Positions 43,079-51,944 of a stretch of DNA of 64,000 nucleotides are shown piece by piece; the stretch's first letter is position 1; every line of letters begins with the position of its first letter. The DNA comes from Candidatus Poribacteria bacterium (lineage in GTDB: Bacteria; Poribacteria; WGA-4E; WGA-3G), in the NCBI GenBank assembly GCA_028821605.1, contig JAPPFM010000017.1, positions 35,049-99,048 of the forward strand, given 5' to 3'. Both the position numbers and the translations under genes were made by a program. A model generated the notes under the pieces. That model saw only the letters and a program-made list of their open reading frames with translations. It was not told where the DNA came from and searched no databases.

Positions 43079-43162
43079 CGGTATCTGTTATTGACAAGCC
43101 TATTTAGGTTCCATTTCGTCTGTTTTGATATAGATGTCAGAAAAGCGGTAAGTATCCAGCGT

Positions 43163-43924
43163 TCACCCGATCTTTAGCAAGCCTTTTGCTGCGAAGTTAC
43201 GGACTAAGTTTACAACTGAATAGCGTGCTGTGTCAGCGATTTGTGTCTGTTCAAACGTCAATCGGGCAATTTCTTCCTCAACGGCTTCTGCCTGTGATGC
43301 TGACATGTTTTCAAAGAATCGATCATGTATAGCAGTTGATGCGTTGTGTAATGCAAGGGCTAAGGTTGGTTTGTCCAGCACTTGTAAGATAGTTTTAATT
43401 GCTTCATTCTCCAAATTTCCCAGATCCTCAAATGTAAACAGCTGCTCGGAAACAGTATCTACCACTCCCGGTTGTTTTTCTCCTAACGCTTCCAACAACT
43501 CATTCTGTGCTGTTATGTCCATATATGACAACAACTTTGCAAGGTTCAATGTGCCTTCACCCAAGAAGGTGGTTTTTCGGATCGCTTCCTTAATCTTGGC
43601 GATCTGTTCGTTCCAGATGAGCATTGCACGTTCGGAATCAACGGTCTCTGTTGTCGCCACTTTCTCAGCGATACTTACTTGTTTGTCAAGGGGCAATTGC
43701 GCGAAGAGTTTTCCAGCGTGCTCAGCGAGTGTCTTCCCGGTAGGTTCACTATTTAAGTGTGAGCACATTACGAGAAACACCGCAGCATCGCTATCATCTA
43801 CACTTTGAAATGCCGCTAAGGCGACTTGTAGATGTGTTTCGTCGAGCAAAGCGGTCAGTTCTTGCAGCGCAGCCTCATCTAAGAAGGTTGGTGTAGCGTG
43901 AGCGTCTGTATTAGGATGGGACAC
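43163..43924 (-). CDS. FliG C-terminal-domain-like protein
   Basis: 253 residues. The C-terminal half resembles FliG middle and C-terminal domains: LFTFEDLGNLENEAIKTILQVLDKPTLALALHNASTAIHDRFFENMSASQAEAVEEEIARLTFEQTQIADTARYSVVNLVRNFAAKGLLKIG follows the FliG pattern fxFedl..l.d.aiq.il...d...lalALKgas...r..if.nMs...a..l.eel..........v..aq..iv...r.la..G.i. In flagellated bacteria FliG is the motor switch protein. No other flagellar gene is in the window, and it is the last gene of the purF-purM operon, overlapping purM by 14 bases. The function here is unknown; it may be a FliG-derived protein in a non-motile organism. Confidence 0.7.
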   Translation of the reverse strand: MSHPNTDAHATPTFLDEAALQELTALLDETHLQVALAAFQSVDDSDAAVFLVMCSHLNSEPTGKTLAEHAGKLFAQLPLDKQVSIAEKVATTETVDSERAMLIWNEQIAKIKEAIRKTTFLGEGTLNLAKLLSYMDITAQNELLEALGEKQPGVVDTVSEQLFTFEDLGNLENEAIKTILQVLDKPTLALALHNASTAIHDRFFENMSASQAEAVEEEIARLTFEQTQIADTARYSVVNLVRNFAAKGLLKIG

Positions 43925-44951
43925 CCTGTACCCCCTTTTCTCCTGCGACTATCTCGCCGATAAGGTAAGTGGATTCATCGGATGCCTTAAGCGACTTTAG
44001 AGCGGCATCAACACTATCAGGTGCAACGACGACTACCATTCCGATCCCCATATTGAAAACCCTGTACATTTCGGATTCTTCAACATCCCCTCTCGCCTGT
44101 AAAAACGGAAAAATAGACGGAATCTCCCACGTTCCGTTCCGAATGTGTGCTACGCATTCCTCTGGCAGAATCCGCACCACATTTGCTGGTAATCCGCCGC
44201 CAGTGATATGGGCGATGCCTTTAATATCACACACGTTGCGAAGAGATAGAATGGATTTCACGTAACTTTTGTGAGTCGCGAGCAGTGCATCTCCTACTGT
44301 TGCGGAGAGTTCAGGGAGATAGGTATCTACGCTGTAATTGCACCTGTCAAACAGAATCCGCCGCGCTAATGTAAAGCCATTCGTATGTAGACCCACGGAG
44401 GCTAAGCCAATGAGTTGATCTCCATGCGCAATTCTTTCTCCAGTAATCACGTCGGATTTCTCAACCGCACCGACGATAGTGCCTACCAAGTCGTACTCAC
44501 CCGGTGCATAAAGATCTGATAGCTCCGCTATTTCACCGCCGATTAAGGCACAACCAATCTCTCGGCACCCTGATGACAAACCTGTTACGATTTCCTCAAT
44601 CACTGTAGGTACGACTTTGTTGATACCGATATAATCTAAAAAGAAGAGCGGTTCTGCTCCCTGTACAACAATATCGTTACCACAGTGTGCGACAATGTCA
44701 AAGCCGACGGTGTCGTGCCGTCCCGCTTTAAACGCAACCTTTAATTTTGTGCCAACACTGTCTGTGCTGGAAACAAGCACAGGTTCTTGATACTCTTGGA
44801 GTGCAAAAAGCCCGCCGAAAGTGCCGACATTGCTAAGAACTTCGGGTCGGTAAGTGGTTTGAACCAGTTTTTTTAGTCGTGCTATCGCTTCAGTTTCCGC
44901 TTCAAATGAGACACCCGCATCGGCATACGTCAGCGGATTTTTATCTGCCAT
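43911..44951 (-). CDS. purM: Phosphoribosylformylglycinamidine cyclo-ligase
   Basis: 346 residues, the normal PurM length. The AIR synthase fold is shown by LTYADAGVSFEAETEAIARLKKL, VLVSSTDSVGTKLKVAF (ATP-binding), DIVAHCGNDIVVQGAEPLFFLDYI, GCALIGGEIAELSDLYAPGEYDLVGTIVGAV and IAHITGGGLPANVVRIL. The usual GGETAEMPGxY becomes GGEIAELSDLY. It converts formylglycinamidine ribonucleotide to aminoimidazole ribonucleotide with ATP, step 5 of purine synthesis. It overlaps the upstream membrane-protein gene by 11 bases and the FliG-like gene by 14. Confidence 0.96.
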   Translation of the reverse strand: MADKNPLTYADAGVSFEAETEAIARLKKLVQTTYRPEVLSNVGTFGGLFALQEYQEPVLVSSTDSVGTKLKVAFKAGRHDTVGFDIVAHCGNDIVVQGAEPLFFLDYIGINKVVPTVIEEIVTGLSSGCREIGCALIGGEIAELSDLYAPGEYDLVGTIVGAVEKSDVITGERIAHGDQLIGLASVGLHTNGFTLARRILFDRCNYSVDTYLPELSATVGDALLATHKSYVKSILSLRNVCDIKGIAHITGGGLPANVVRILPEECVAHIRNGTWEIPSIFPFLQARGDVEESEMYRVFNMGIGMVVVVAPDSVDAALKSLKASDESTYLIGEIVAGEKGVQGVPS

Positions 44952-45246
44952 CTGATTTTTCCTGTTCCTTCAACAATTGTTTGCGAAGAGGTGAGACACT
45001 TTTCCTCGGTCTTAGGAGACTAATGACTAACACGATACCACTGATACCGAGGGCAATGAGTACACCCATCTCTTCTGCTTCATCCGCTTTCATGTTTGGT
45101 CGCAATTTCTCAATCAGAAAGGGAAGAATCCTGCTGAGAACCATACCGAGGATAGCACAACTGAGCAAGGCGATAAGTGTGTGTCGCCCTTGCGCTGTGC
45201 CTATCGGGCTCGGTTTTTTCTGCTTGCCGCGTTGTCCAAATCGCAT
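44941..45246 (-). CDS. Small two-helix membrane protein
   Basis: About 101 residues from ATG 45246, which has AAAGGA 7 bases upstream (an earlier ATG at 45267 has none). Basic N-terminus, a first transmembrane helix (HTLIALLSCAILGMVLSRILPFLI), a short acidic loop, a second helix (MGVLIALGISGIVLVISLL) and a basic tail. No family recognised. It sits between purF and purM in a tight operon and overlaps purM by 11 bases. Confidence 0.75.
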   Translation of the reverse strand: MRFGQRGKQKKPSPIGTAQGRHTLIALLSCAILGMVLSRILPFLIEKLRPNMKADEAEEMGVLIALGISGIVLVISLLRPRKSVSPLRKQLLKEQEKSDGR

Positions 45247-45281
45247 AAAAATTTCCTTTAAGCCCATATTGAAAAGCGGCT

Positions 45282-46688
45282 CTAATCAATTAATGGGAGT
45301 TGCTCTGAAGATTCCTCCACAAACGGAATTGGGTATTTCCCATCAAAGCAGGTGGTACAAAAGTCTTGAGGTGTCTCCACTGAATTGAGCATTCCATCAA
45401 TACTCAGGTAACCGAGACTGTCGGCTCGGATATATTTGCGAATCTCGTCAATTGTATGTGAACTCGCAATTAACTCTCTACGGGTTGGTGTGTCTACGCC
45501 ATAGAAGCATGAGAATTTGTTCGGCGGGGATGCAATGCGGAGATGGACGGCTGTCGCACCGCCTTGCCGAATGATCTTGATGAGCTTCCGACTATTTGTT
45601 CCTCGCATAATCGAGTCGTCCACCAGAATGACCCGTTTACCGCGTAGCACATCGCGCACAGGATTCAATTTCACTTTAACCATGAGTTCTCGGATATCCT
45701 GTGTAGGATTCATGAAGGAGCGACCGACAAAAGCATTCCGAGATAGTCCCAAGTCAAACGGAATGCCAGATTCTTCAGCGTATCCGAGGGCAGCAATCGT
45801 CGCGGAATCGGGAACTGGAATAACGACATCAGCTTTGACGGGGTGTTCGCGAGCGAGTTGTCTGCCGAACTCGCGGCGCGTGTTATTCACGCTCTGTCCG
45901 AACATCCTGCCATCTGACCGCGCGAGGTAGATATATTCAAAGATGCACTGTGATAATTCCGCTTGTTTTTGATGGAACCGATAGGACTCTATACCGCGAT
46001 GGGTAGAGCGTGTGAATATCAATTCTCCAGGTTCTACCTCACGTATCGGATCGGCTTCAACCACATCAAGGGCACATGTCTCGGAGGCTAACACATAAGC
46101 ATCACCGAGTTTGCCAAGCCAGAGCGGACGAAATCCGTGTGCATCGCGAGCCCCCATCAGTGTGGTGTTGTCCATGCATACAAACGAATAAGCACCTTGA
46201 ACACTCCGAAGCGCGTCGGTGATTCTATGCTCTAAAGCCTGCTTCCGCGAGTGTGCTATCAAATGAAAAATCACTTCGGTGTCCAAACTTGTGCTGAAGA
46301 TAGAACCAGCGTTCTCCAAATGATTCCGAACTTGCGTCGCGTTGACGAGATTGCCGTTGTGACCAAGCGCGAGGGGACCTTGCTTGTAATTCCGAACTAA
46401 AGGCTGGGCGTTTTCAAGTGTGCTTTCCCCTGCCGTTGAGTATCGGTTGTGTCCGATAGCGATATGCCCTTTCAGTTTCGCCAAGGCATCAGGGGTGAAG
46501 ACAGAGTGAACAAGTCCCATGCCGTGGTGATACGTAAACTTCTCGCCATCCGATGCGACAATGCCGCTGCTTTCCTGCCCCCGATGCTGAAGGGCGCGTA
46601 GCCCTAAATAGGTCAATTCTACTGCTTTTGGATGACCGAAAATGCCGAATACACCACATTCGTCCTTCGGTTTATCATCATATTGCAT
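45282..46688 (-). CDS. purF: Amidophosphoribosyltransferase
   Basis: 468 residues. A short propeptide precedes the N-terminal nucleophile Cys11 in DECGVFGIFGH; the class II glutaminase domain contains LRALQHRGQESSGIV, GHNRYSTAGES and GHNGNLVNATQ. The PRTase domain has DVVIPVPDSATIAALGYAEESGIPFDLGLSRNAFVGRSFM and the PRPP loop VILVDDSIMRGTNSRKLI. Cysteines at FSCFYGVD and CTTCFDG suit the B. subtilis-type [4Fe-4S] enzyme. It makes phosphoribosylamine from PRPP and glutamine, the first step of purine synthesis. It heads the purF-membrane protein-purM-FliG-like operon. Confidence 0.97.
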   Translation of the reverse strand: MQYDDKPKDECGVFGIFGHPKAVELTYLGLRALQHRGQESSGIVASDGEKFTYHHGMGLVHSVFTPDALAKLKGHIAIGHNRYSTAGESTLENAQPLVRNYKQGPLALGHNGNLVNATQVRNHLENAGSIFSTSLDTEVIFHLIAHSRKQALEHRITDALRSVQGAYSFVCMDNTTLMGARDAHGFRPLWLGKLGDAYVLASETCALDVVEADPIREVEPGELIFTRSTHRGIESYRFHQKQAELSQCIFEYIYLARSDGRMFGQSVNNTRREFGRQLAREHPVKADVVIPVPDSATIAALGYAEESGIPFDLGLSRNAFVGRSFMNPTQDIRELMVKVKLNPVRDVLRGKRVILVDDSIMRGTNSRKLIKIIRQGGATAVHLRIASPPNKFSCFYGVDTPTRRELIASSHTIDEIRKYIRADSLGYLSIDGMLNSVETPQDFCTTCFDGKYPIPFVEESSEQLPLID

Positions 46689-46760
46689 TTTGACGGGTAA
46701 AACCTCCAGCGTGCACTCTTAAATTTTCGCAGCTATACATCAAAAAAGCCTTTCCTTGAT

Positions 46761-47303
46761 CTACGCCTGTTCTGCACTCGCTTCACTGTTCTTTATTGCT
46801 GTTAACCTGTACCCTAAAATTGCACCGATAGGAACAGCAAGGATATACCAGATTTCGACGGGTAAACCGAGGTACATCCACCCACGCATAGGTAGCGAAA
46901 CAACATACGCGAGGGTCTTAAGTACCGGAAGAAGCAGTGCCAAAATTAGATTTGGTCTGCCGAATATTTCCCATGGGACATTGAGTAGGGCAAGCAAGCC
47001 AACGACAGCTGGTGGACCTAAGAACGCACCTGAGCAGAGCGGTTTTAAGGGAATATTAACACCGAATTTCTGGCTCACGAAGCGGATGCCCACGCTTGCG
47101 CCTACAATCACGACCCCGTACGTGATAGCGAGCGAAATAAGAAGAAGTAAGCCCACCCAGAAGCCATGACTGACTTTATTCCCGAGTAATGCCTGCCAAA
47201 TAAAATCGTCAAATATCAGCAAGCACACCCAACCACCTACCAACCCGATGAGACTCCCCGCAACAATTTGACCCAGGGTTAATGTAACGCCGTTTTTTTT
47301 CAT
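46761..47303 (-). CDS. Hypothetical polytopic membrane protein
   Basis: 180 residues from ATG 47303 (MKKNGVTLTLGQIVAGSL). The frame is open further upstream but the promoter at 47338-47366 lies inside that extension, so the shorter start is preferred; CGGGAAAG is a weak ribosome site. Four to five hydrophobic segments (AGSLIGLVGGWVCLLIF, FWVGLLLLISLAITYGVVIVGASVGI, AFLGPPAVVGLLALL, LILALLLPVLKTLAYVV, WYILAVPIGAILGYRL). No family recognised. It ends 72 bases from purF. Confidence 0.75.
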   Translation of the reverse strand: MKKNGVTLTLGQIVAGSLIGLVGGWVCLLIFDDFIWQALLGNKVSHGFWVGLLLLISLAITYGVVIVGASVGIRFVSQKFGVNIPLKPLCSGAFLGPPAVVGLLALLNVPWEIFGRPNLILALLLPVLKTLAYVVSLPMRGWMYLGLPVEIWYILAVPIGAILGYRLTAIKNSEASAEQA

Positions 47304-47337
47304 ACTTTCCCGACTTTCTTTATCAAATTTTAATTCT

Positions 47338-47366
47338 ATTGTATCATGACGCAACATTATTGTCAA
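47338..47366 (-). promoter_or_regulatory. sigma70-type promoter of the membrane-protein gene
   Basis: Minus strand: perfect TTGACA (47366-47361), 17-base spacer, TACAAT (47343-47338), 35 bases upstream of the ATG at 47303. It fixes the start codon choice of that gene. Confidence 0.85.
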
Positions 47367-47390
47367 AATAATCTTTTTCACGGAATTGGT

Positions 47391-47419
47391 TTGACACAAT
47401 TCTAACTTTGAATTAAACT
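47391..47419 (+). promoter_or_regulatory. sigma70-type promoter of the ThuA gene
   Basis: Perfect TTGACA (47391-47396), 17-base spacer, TAAACT (47414-47419), ~80 bases upstream of the ThuA start and divergent from the promoter at 47338-47366, only 24 bases away. Confidence 0.7.
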
Positions 47420-47498
47420 ATCTCCACAAAAGGCAGTTCTTAAGTTCACTCCCTCATCGTAAGCGGCGGATTCGGTGCCGTTTCTAAAGGAGGCTCTC

Positions 47499-48146
47499 AT
47501 GTCGAAAATTCTCGTGCTATCAGGTGAAAATCATCGTTTTGATGCAAGTGCCAGCGTCATTCACGATTTTCTCTCTGATGATGCTGATATTACAGCGACG
47601 TTAACTGACGATAAAGAAATTTTAGCATCGTCGGAGCTAAATGACTATGATGCATGTGTCTTTGGCACTGGTTTCACGCGTACGGAACGCCGAGAGGACG
47701 GATCTGTCACGCGTGTCTCCGATTTAGCACCCACTGAAGAGGACGGCTTGTTTCAATTCGTCAGCGACGGCAAAGGATTGGTCGGTATTCACGGTACCGC
47801 GTGGTGGATCGGCGGTCAGGCAATGGATCTTATCGGCGGTGCTGCCAATTGGCATCCACCCGGCTCAACTTTTACCGTCCATATTGAGGATAACGATCAT
47901 CCGACAACCCAAGGCGTTGAAGATTTTGATGTAGAAGATGAAATCTATATCTCTGCACACGATCCGCACGTTCATGTTTTGGCATCTGCGGAGTGGTTCG
48001 GCAAGGCGCATCCCATGGCGTGGGTAAAATCTTACGGTTCGGGACGCGTCTTTTACACCACTTTGGGGCACGGACCGGGGACCTTTGAGCGTGCCGGAAT
48101 GCAGAAATTTCTCACCCAAGGTGTGAAATGGGCAGCGGCATCATAG
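47499..48146 (+). CDS. ThuA domain protein (trehalose utilisation-like)
   Basis: 215 residues from ATG 47499, which has AAAGGAGG 5 bases upstream. It is a class-I glutamine-amidotransferase-like fold of the ThuA family: SKILVLSGENHRFDASASVIHDFL, DYDACVFGTGFTR, FQFVSDGKGLVGIHGTAWW, GGAANWHPPGSTFTVHIEDNDHPTTQGVEDFDVEDEIY and the C-terminal PMAWVKSYGSGRVFYTTLGHGPGTFE. The last segment is the strongest ThuA signature. Members are implicated in 3-keto-disaccharide metabolism. Next comes an enolase-superfamily gene. Confidence 0.95.
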   Translation: MSKILVLSGENHRFDASASVIHDFLSDDADITATLTDDKEILASSELNDYDACVFGTGFTRTERREDGSVTRVSDLAPTEEDGLFQFVSDGKGLVGIHGTAWWIGGQAMDLIGGAANWHPPGSTFTVHIEDNDHPTTQGVEDFDVEDEIYISAHDPHVHVLASAEWFGKAHPMAWVKSYGSGRVFYTTLGHGPGTFERAGMQKFLTQGVKWAAAS

Positions 48147-48154
48147 TTTTGTGT

Positions 48155-48190
48155 AGCAAGTTTTGGCTCGCAAGTTACACCAAAAGTGCT
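48155..48190. repeat. Variable-stem hairpin with conserved loop, copy 2
   Basis: TTTTGG (48161-48166) pairs with CCAAAA (48180-48185), and AGCA (48155-48158) with TGCT (48187-48190), around the loop CTCGCAAGTTACA. The loop is a variant of the CTTGCAAGCTGCG of copies 1 and 3. Confidence 0.6.
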
Positions 48191-48194
48191 GTAA

Positions 48195-48216
48195 GGCGAG
48201 GCACTTGTGTCTCGCC
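48195..48216. repeat. REP-like hairpin between ThuA and enolase-family genes
   Basis: GGCGAGGCAC (48195-48204) mirrors GTGTCTCGCC (48207-48216) with one mismatch and a two-base loop. It follows the hairpin copy 2 directly and ends 21 bases before the next start codon. Confidence 0.6.
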
Positions 48217-48237
48217 GCTCCATTACCTTAAATCCAA

Positions 48238-49317
48238 ATGCGGACACTAAAAATCACAGATATAGAGACCGAGGTGGTTCAGGTAAATCACCGCGGCAAT
48301 TGGCTCTTCGTCAAGGTACATACTGACGATGGCACAGTCGGGGTTGGAGAGGCTTCCCACGGTAGAGATGACGCGCGTGTTAAAAACCTCATTAAGACAC
48401 TCAAGTCTGCACTCGTCGGATGGAATCCGTTTCAACTGGAAGCATTCCGTCAGCGTTTCTATCACGACCCTGAAAGCCATACCTATCATACCGCGCTCAG
48501 CGGAATTGAGCAGGCAATGTGGGATTTAGTAGGTAAGGCGTTAGATGTGCCGAGCTATCAGTTATTGGGCGGCAAGTGTCGAGAGAAAATCCGTCTCTAT
48601 GCGAATATTAACCGCGCCACCGTCGATCGCAGTCCGGACGGGTTTGCGCACAACGCGGAGCGTGCCGTTGCTGAAGGGTTTACCGCCATAAAGTGCGCCC
48701 CCTTTGATGACGTTTCTGTCGCGAATATCTCGCGCGGAACGCTGACCCCTGCTATCCGTTTGGGGATTGATCGCATCCGTACGATTCGCGCAGCGATTGG
48801 CGCGGATATCGATCTGATGGTGGATTGCCACAGTCGTTTTAACCCGGGTGTTCTCATTCAGGTCGCAAAAGAATTGGAAGACTTACACCTCTTCTGGATT
48901 GAAGACGCAGTGCCGCTGGATAATCTTGACGCTTTCGCACATATAAGTCGTTCGATTGGCATTCCGATTGCGACCGGTGAACGCTTGCGGACCCTCGCAG
49001 ATTTTGATAGATTGTTGATCCAAGCACATGTTGATTATATTTTGCCGGATGTCAAACATGTTGGCGGAATTTCGGGTCTGAAAAAAATCGCCACCCTTGC
49101 CGCCGCGCGAAACGTTATGATGACACCTCACAATCCGAGTGGTCCCGTCGCAACCGCTGCCAGTGTCCAATGCATGGTGAGTGTGCCAAATTTCGCAATC
49201 CTTGAATACGCTTGGGGTGAGGTAGACTGGCGTGCGTCCCTCACTGAACCGCCGGAGGAAATCGTTGACGGATTTATTGAAGTGCCTACCGGAACTGGAT
49301 TAGGCATTACGTTTTAA
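48238..49317 (+). CDS. Mandelate racemase/muconate lactonizing enzyme family protein
   Basis: 359 residues; an enolase-superfamily two-domain enzyme. The N-terminal cap is WLFVKVHTDDGTVGVGEASHG; the barrel carries metal ligands in DLMVDCHSRF (Asp), FWIEDAV (Glu) and IATGERL (Glu). TPHNPSGPVATAASVQ matches the galactonate/gluconate dehydratase-type general base His region. The Lys of the usual KxK motif is in AIKCAPF, where the second Lys is replaced. Likely an acid-sugar dehydratase or racemase. The ATG follows a hairpin repeat with no clear ribosome site. Confidence 0.93.
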   Translation: MRTLKITDIETEVVQVNHRGNWLFVKVHTDDGTVGVGEASHGRDDARVKNLIKTLKSALVGWNPFQLEAFRQRFYHDPESHTYHTALSGIEQAMWDLVGKALDVPSYQLLGGKCREKIRLYANINRATVDRSPDGFAHNAERAVAEGFTAIKCAPFDDVSVANISRGTLTPAIRLGIDRIRTIRAAIGADIDLMVDCHSRFNPGVLIQVAKELEDLHLFWIEDAVPLDNLDAFAHISRSIGIPIATGERLRTLADFDRLLIQAHVDYILPDVKHVGGISGLKKIATLAAARNVMMTPHNPSGPVATAASVQCMVSVPNFAILEYAWGEVDWRASLTEPPEEIVDGFIEVPTGTGLGITF

Positions 49318-49342
49318 CAAAACATATCAGGAGTTATAGAAA

Positions 49343-50155
49343 ATGCTACTTTACAATACTGACTGGCGCGCTGCAGTATGGGCTTGCAAGCTGCGCCCCA
49401 TAACACCAAAATTTATTTCTTTCTGTTTCCTTCTATTTATTGTTACTCTTGTTAGCTGCCTCGGAAATCTACAGACAACACAACCCGAAGCCGATGAGAC
49501 AGTCTCTGCTACAGAGGCTACCGAAACAGAAGCCTCTCGTGCGCTTGCCGAACTCCAGCTTTCAACACCTAAAACGAATTATTCTGCGGAAGAAGCCATC
49601 CCCCTTAATCTCAATATTCAGAATGGGAAATTTGATCTCCTTGTTCCTTTTTTCAGTGTTGCGACAAGGGGAGCGTTTACGCAAATAACTGTGACGGATG
49701 CCAACGGTCAGACTGTTAAGCCGAAGCGTGTACTCACACAGGAAAACCCGCAAAAATACGTAACGCGTGACGGGAAATCGGTGCGCTGTATTCAAGGTTT
49801 TGAACTTAAAGCGGACGCGACTCAGGAATTGACATTGAACGATATTCAGAGATACTATATGTTGCAGCCCGGCACTTACGCTGTAACGCTTGCGATCGAG
49901 TTAGAGGTTTACCGGGAATCCATAACGGAAGAGCATCCAGAAATCCTTGAGTTAAGACGTGATCTGGCGCGGTTGCAGAATGATCCGAATCTGCAAGCGG
50001 CTGCAAAGCAGGACGCGGTAAGTTACTACCAAGAACAGATTAAGTTTATTCAGGAAAGACACAAAGATGTGGTGAAGGACATTTATTTACCTGTCAAATC
50101 ACGTCGTGGGAAGGCATCGCTTGTATCCAATGAGGTTACACTGACAATAGAATAG
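49343..50155 (+). CDS. Putative lipoprotein, paralogue 1
   Basis: 270 residues; GGAG 9 bases before ATG 49343. The first ~20 residues (MLLYNTDWRAAVWACKLRPI) come from an intragenic hairpin repeat (49377-49402). They are followed by a lipoprotein-type signal (FISFCFLLFIVTLVSCLGN, lipobox LVSC). The body is beta-rich with [40 protein letters not shown], ending in a coiled-coil and a final strand (VEGKS-like VKSRRGKASLVSNEVTLTIE). The next gene is a clear paralogue (same [13 protein letters not shown] core). No known family. Confidence 0.8.
   Translation: MLLYNTDWRAAVWACKLRPITPKFISFCFLLFIVTLVSCLGNLQTTQPEADETVSATEATETEASRALAELQLSTPKTNYSAEEAIPLNLNIQNGKFDLLVPFFSVATRGAFTQITVTDANGQTVKPKRVLTQENPQKYVTRDGKSVRCIQGFELKADATQELTLNDIQRYYMLQPGTYAVTLAIELEVYRESITEEHPEILELRRDLARLQNDPNLQAAAKQDAVSYYQEQIKFIQERHKDVVKDIYLPVKSRRGKASLVSNEVTLTIE
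49377..49402. repeat. Variable-stem hairpin with conserved loop, copy 3 (intragenic)
   Basis: TATGGG (49377-49382) pairs with CCCATA (49397-49402) around CTTGCAAGCTGCG, the same loop as copy 1. It lies inside the N-terminal coding region of the lipoprotein gene at 49343. Confidence 0.7.
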
Positions 50156-50166
50156 AAATTCCTCTG

Positions 50167-50880
50167 ATGAAAGTGTTCAAAAACTTTGTTCCTCTTTATC
50201 TACTTCTGATTTTTAGCATAACGGGGTGTGTTGCCGGTTTACAGCCACCTGACGCGGTTACTGCTACTTCTGAAGTGGTTCTCTCTCTCGCCACACCTAA
50301 AGCGACCTATACATCTAAGGATGCTATTCCGCTTGAACTCAGTATTCAGAGTGGAAAATTTGACCTTCTCGTGCCTTTTGTCAATGTTGCGACATCAAAA
50401 GCGTTTGCACAGTTAAAGATTACAGATACCGACGGCAATATTGTCGAACCTAAACGCTCAATCCCTGTTCCGAGTTCTGCAGAAGTCTTTATTGAAAAGG
50501 ATGGAAGATCTGTTGAGTGTATCCAAGGGTTGGAATTAAAAGCCGCGACAACACAGGTCGTCTCTTTGGAAGATTTACAGAAATATTATCAGTTGGAGAA
50601 AGGAAGCTACACAATCACGCTCACAATAGCGTTACCAGTTTATAGCGATTTTTTGAAAAAGAAACACCCGGAAGTTATAGAATTAGAAGCAGAGATTAAA
50701 AGGATTGAGGATGTGACCGATGCACATGTCTCCGCTGCGGATAAACGTTCCGCAGTTAACGATCTTCAACAACAGATTGAATTTCTTGAAAAGAAAAACA
50801 AGGATATCTATCTACCTGTGAAATCACTACTCGGTGAAGCATCTCTCACCTCTAACAGTGTTGCCCTGAGAATAGAATGA
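50167..50880 (+). CDS. Putative lipoprotein, paralogue 2
   Basis: 237 residues from ATG 50167. A lipoprotein signal ([18 protein letters not shown], lipobox ITGC) precedes the same beta-domain as the upstream gene: [40 protein letters not shown], then [18 protein letters not shown] and the tail [21 protein letters not shown]. Tandem duplication is evident. No known family. Its stop overlaps the next open frame. Confidence 0.8.
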   Translation: MKVFKNFVPLYLLLIFSITGCVAGLQPPDAVTATSEVVLSLATPKATYTSKDAIPLELSIQSGKFDLLVPFVNVATSKAFAQLKITDTDGNIVEPKRSIPVPSSAEVFIEKDGRSVECIQGLELKAATTQVVSLEDLQKYYQLEKGSYTITLTIALPVYSDFLKKKHPEVIELEAEIKRIEDVTDAHVSAADKRSAVNDLQQQIEFLEKKNKDIYLPVKSLLGEASLTSNSVALRIE

Positions 50881-50942
50881 AAAGGATGCTGCAAACACTC
50901 CTACGTCCCCTATTGCAAACCATAGTCTTCGGAGAACCTATC

Positions 50943-51920
50943 ATGATTATGAGACCTTTTCTCTTACTCAGCACCAGTTTAGTCCTGGTTTTCTCAAGTC
51001 TGTTTAATATTTGGGCAAAAGCACCAGAGCGCGCGAAGATTCTATTTACCTCTGCCCGTGATGGCAATGCTGAAATCTATATAATGAATGCTGATGGAAG
51101 TGAACAGGTGAGATTAACCAACCACCCTGGAGACGATTTCGATCCCACATGGTCGCCAACTGGAGAACAGATCGCCTTTGTCTCAGAACGAGATCACGAA
51201 GGGCTTCCTGACATCTATCTCATGGATCCTGATGGACAAAACATCCGCCGAGCGTTTGATGACTTGGAGTATAGAACCGCGCCTACTTGGTCCCCCGATG
51301 GGAAAAAAATCGCTTACAACACGTACTCGTCCGTCCCTGATTGGGCAGTGTATATCCATACACTCGGTGGTGGAAAGGCGGAACGCCTTGCCAAATCAGG
51401 AGAGTTCTTTGGAGGTTTTCCTTCTTGGTCCCCTGACGGAACCAAAGTCGCTTTCACCAGCGGTAGTTTCGCAAAATGGCGTATTCGGATTATCAATCTA
51501 ATAACGCGCAAGCACGAGATACTGCTTCCGAGAATTCCAGGTAGTGACATGCTTTATCCTGCCTGGTCACCTGATGGGAAAAAACTCGCATTTGGCATGC
51601 GTACACACCGTTGGGAACCGAGGGGTATCCATATTTCTGATCGCGATAGTAGGAAAGTTGACAAGATAGTTGAAAAGGCATACATAGCACCGGCGTGGTC
51701 GCCTGATGGTAAAGCACTTCTTTATCGAAAAATAGCTGGGGACCAAACACTGTTGTTGAAAATAGACTTAGACTCCCGCACGGAGACACCGCTCGCCCGC
51801 TTGGGCAGGACTGGAATCCAGAATATAGGTTGGGATTGGTTTGATCCTGAAGTTCCACCCATTTCTTCCGAGCCGCAATTGCTTACCACCATCTGGGGGA
51901 AAATGAAGATCCAAGACTAA
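50943..51920 (+). CDS. TolB-like (PD40) beta-propeller protein 1
   Basis: 325 residues from ATG 50943 (GGAG upstream; the frame opens at 50877 overlapping the lipoprotein gene). A signal peptide ([23 protein letters not shown]) is followed by WD40-like/PD40 repeats: [46 protein letters not shown] and further [40 protein letters not shown] units. It is a secreted TolB-type propeller whose ligand is unknown. It is the first of three tandem copies. Confidence 0.92.
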   Translation: MIMRPFLLLSTSLVLVFSSLFNIWAKAPERAKILFTSARDGNAEIYIMNADGSEQVRLTNHPGDDFDPTWSPTGEQIAFVSERDHEGLPDIYLMDPDGQNIRRAFDDLEYRTAPTWSPDGKKIAYNTYSSVPDWAVYIHTLGGGKAERLAKSGEFFGGFPSWSPDGTKVAFTSGSFAKWRIRIINLITRKHEILLPRIPGSDMLYPAWSPDGKKLAFGMRTHRWEPRGIHISDRDSRKVDKIVEKAYIAPAWSPDGKALLYRKIAGDQTLLLKIDLDSRTETPLARLGRTGIQNIGWDWFDPEVPPISSEPQLLTTIWGKMKIQD

Positions 51921-51944
51921 ATTTTTGTTTCGACGGAGTTTGTT

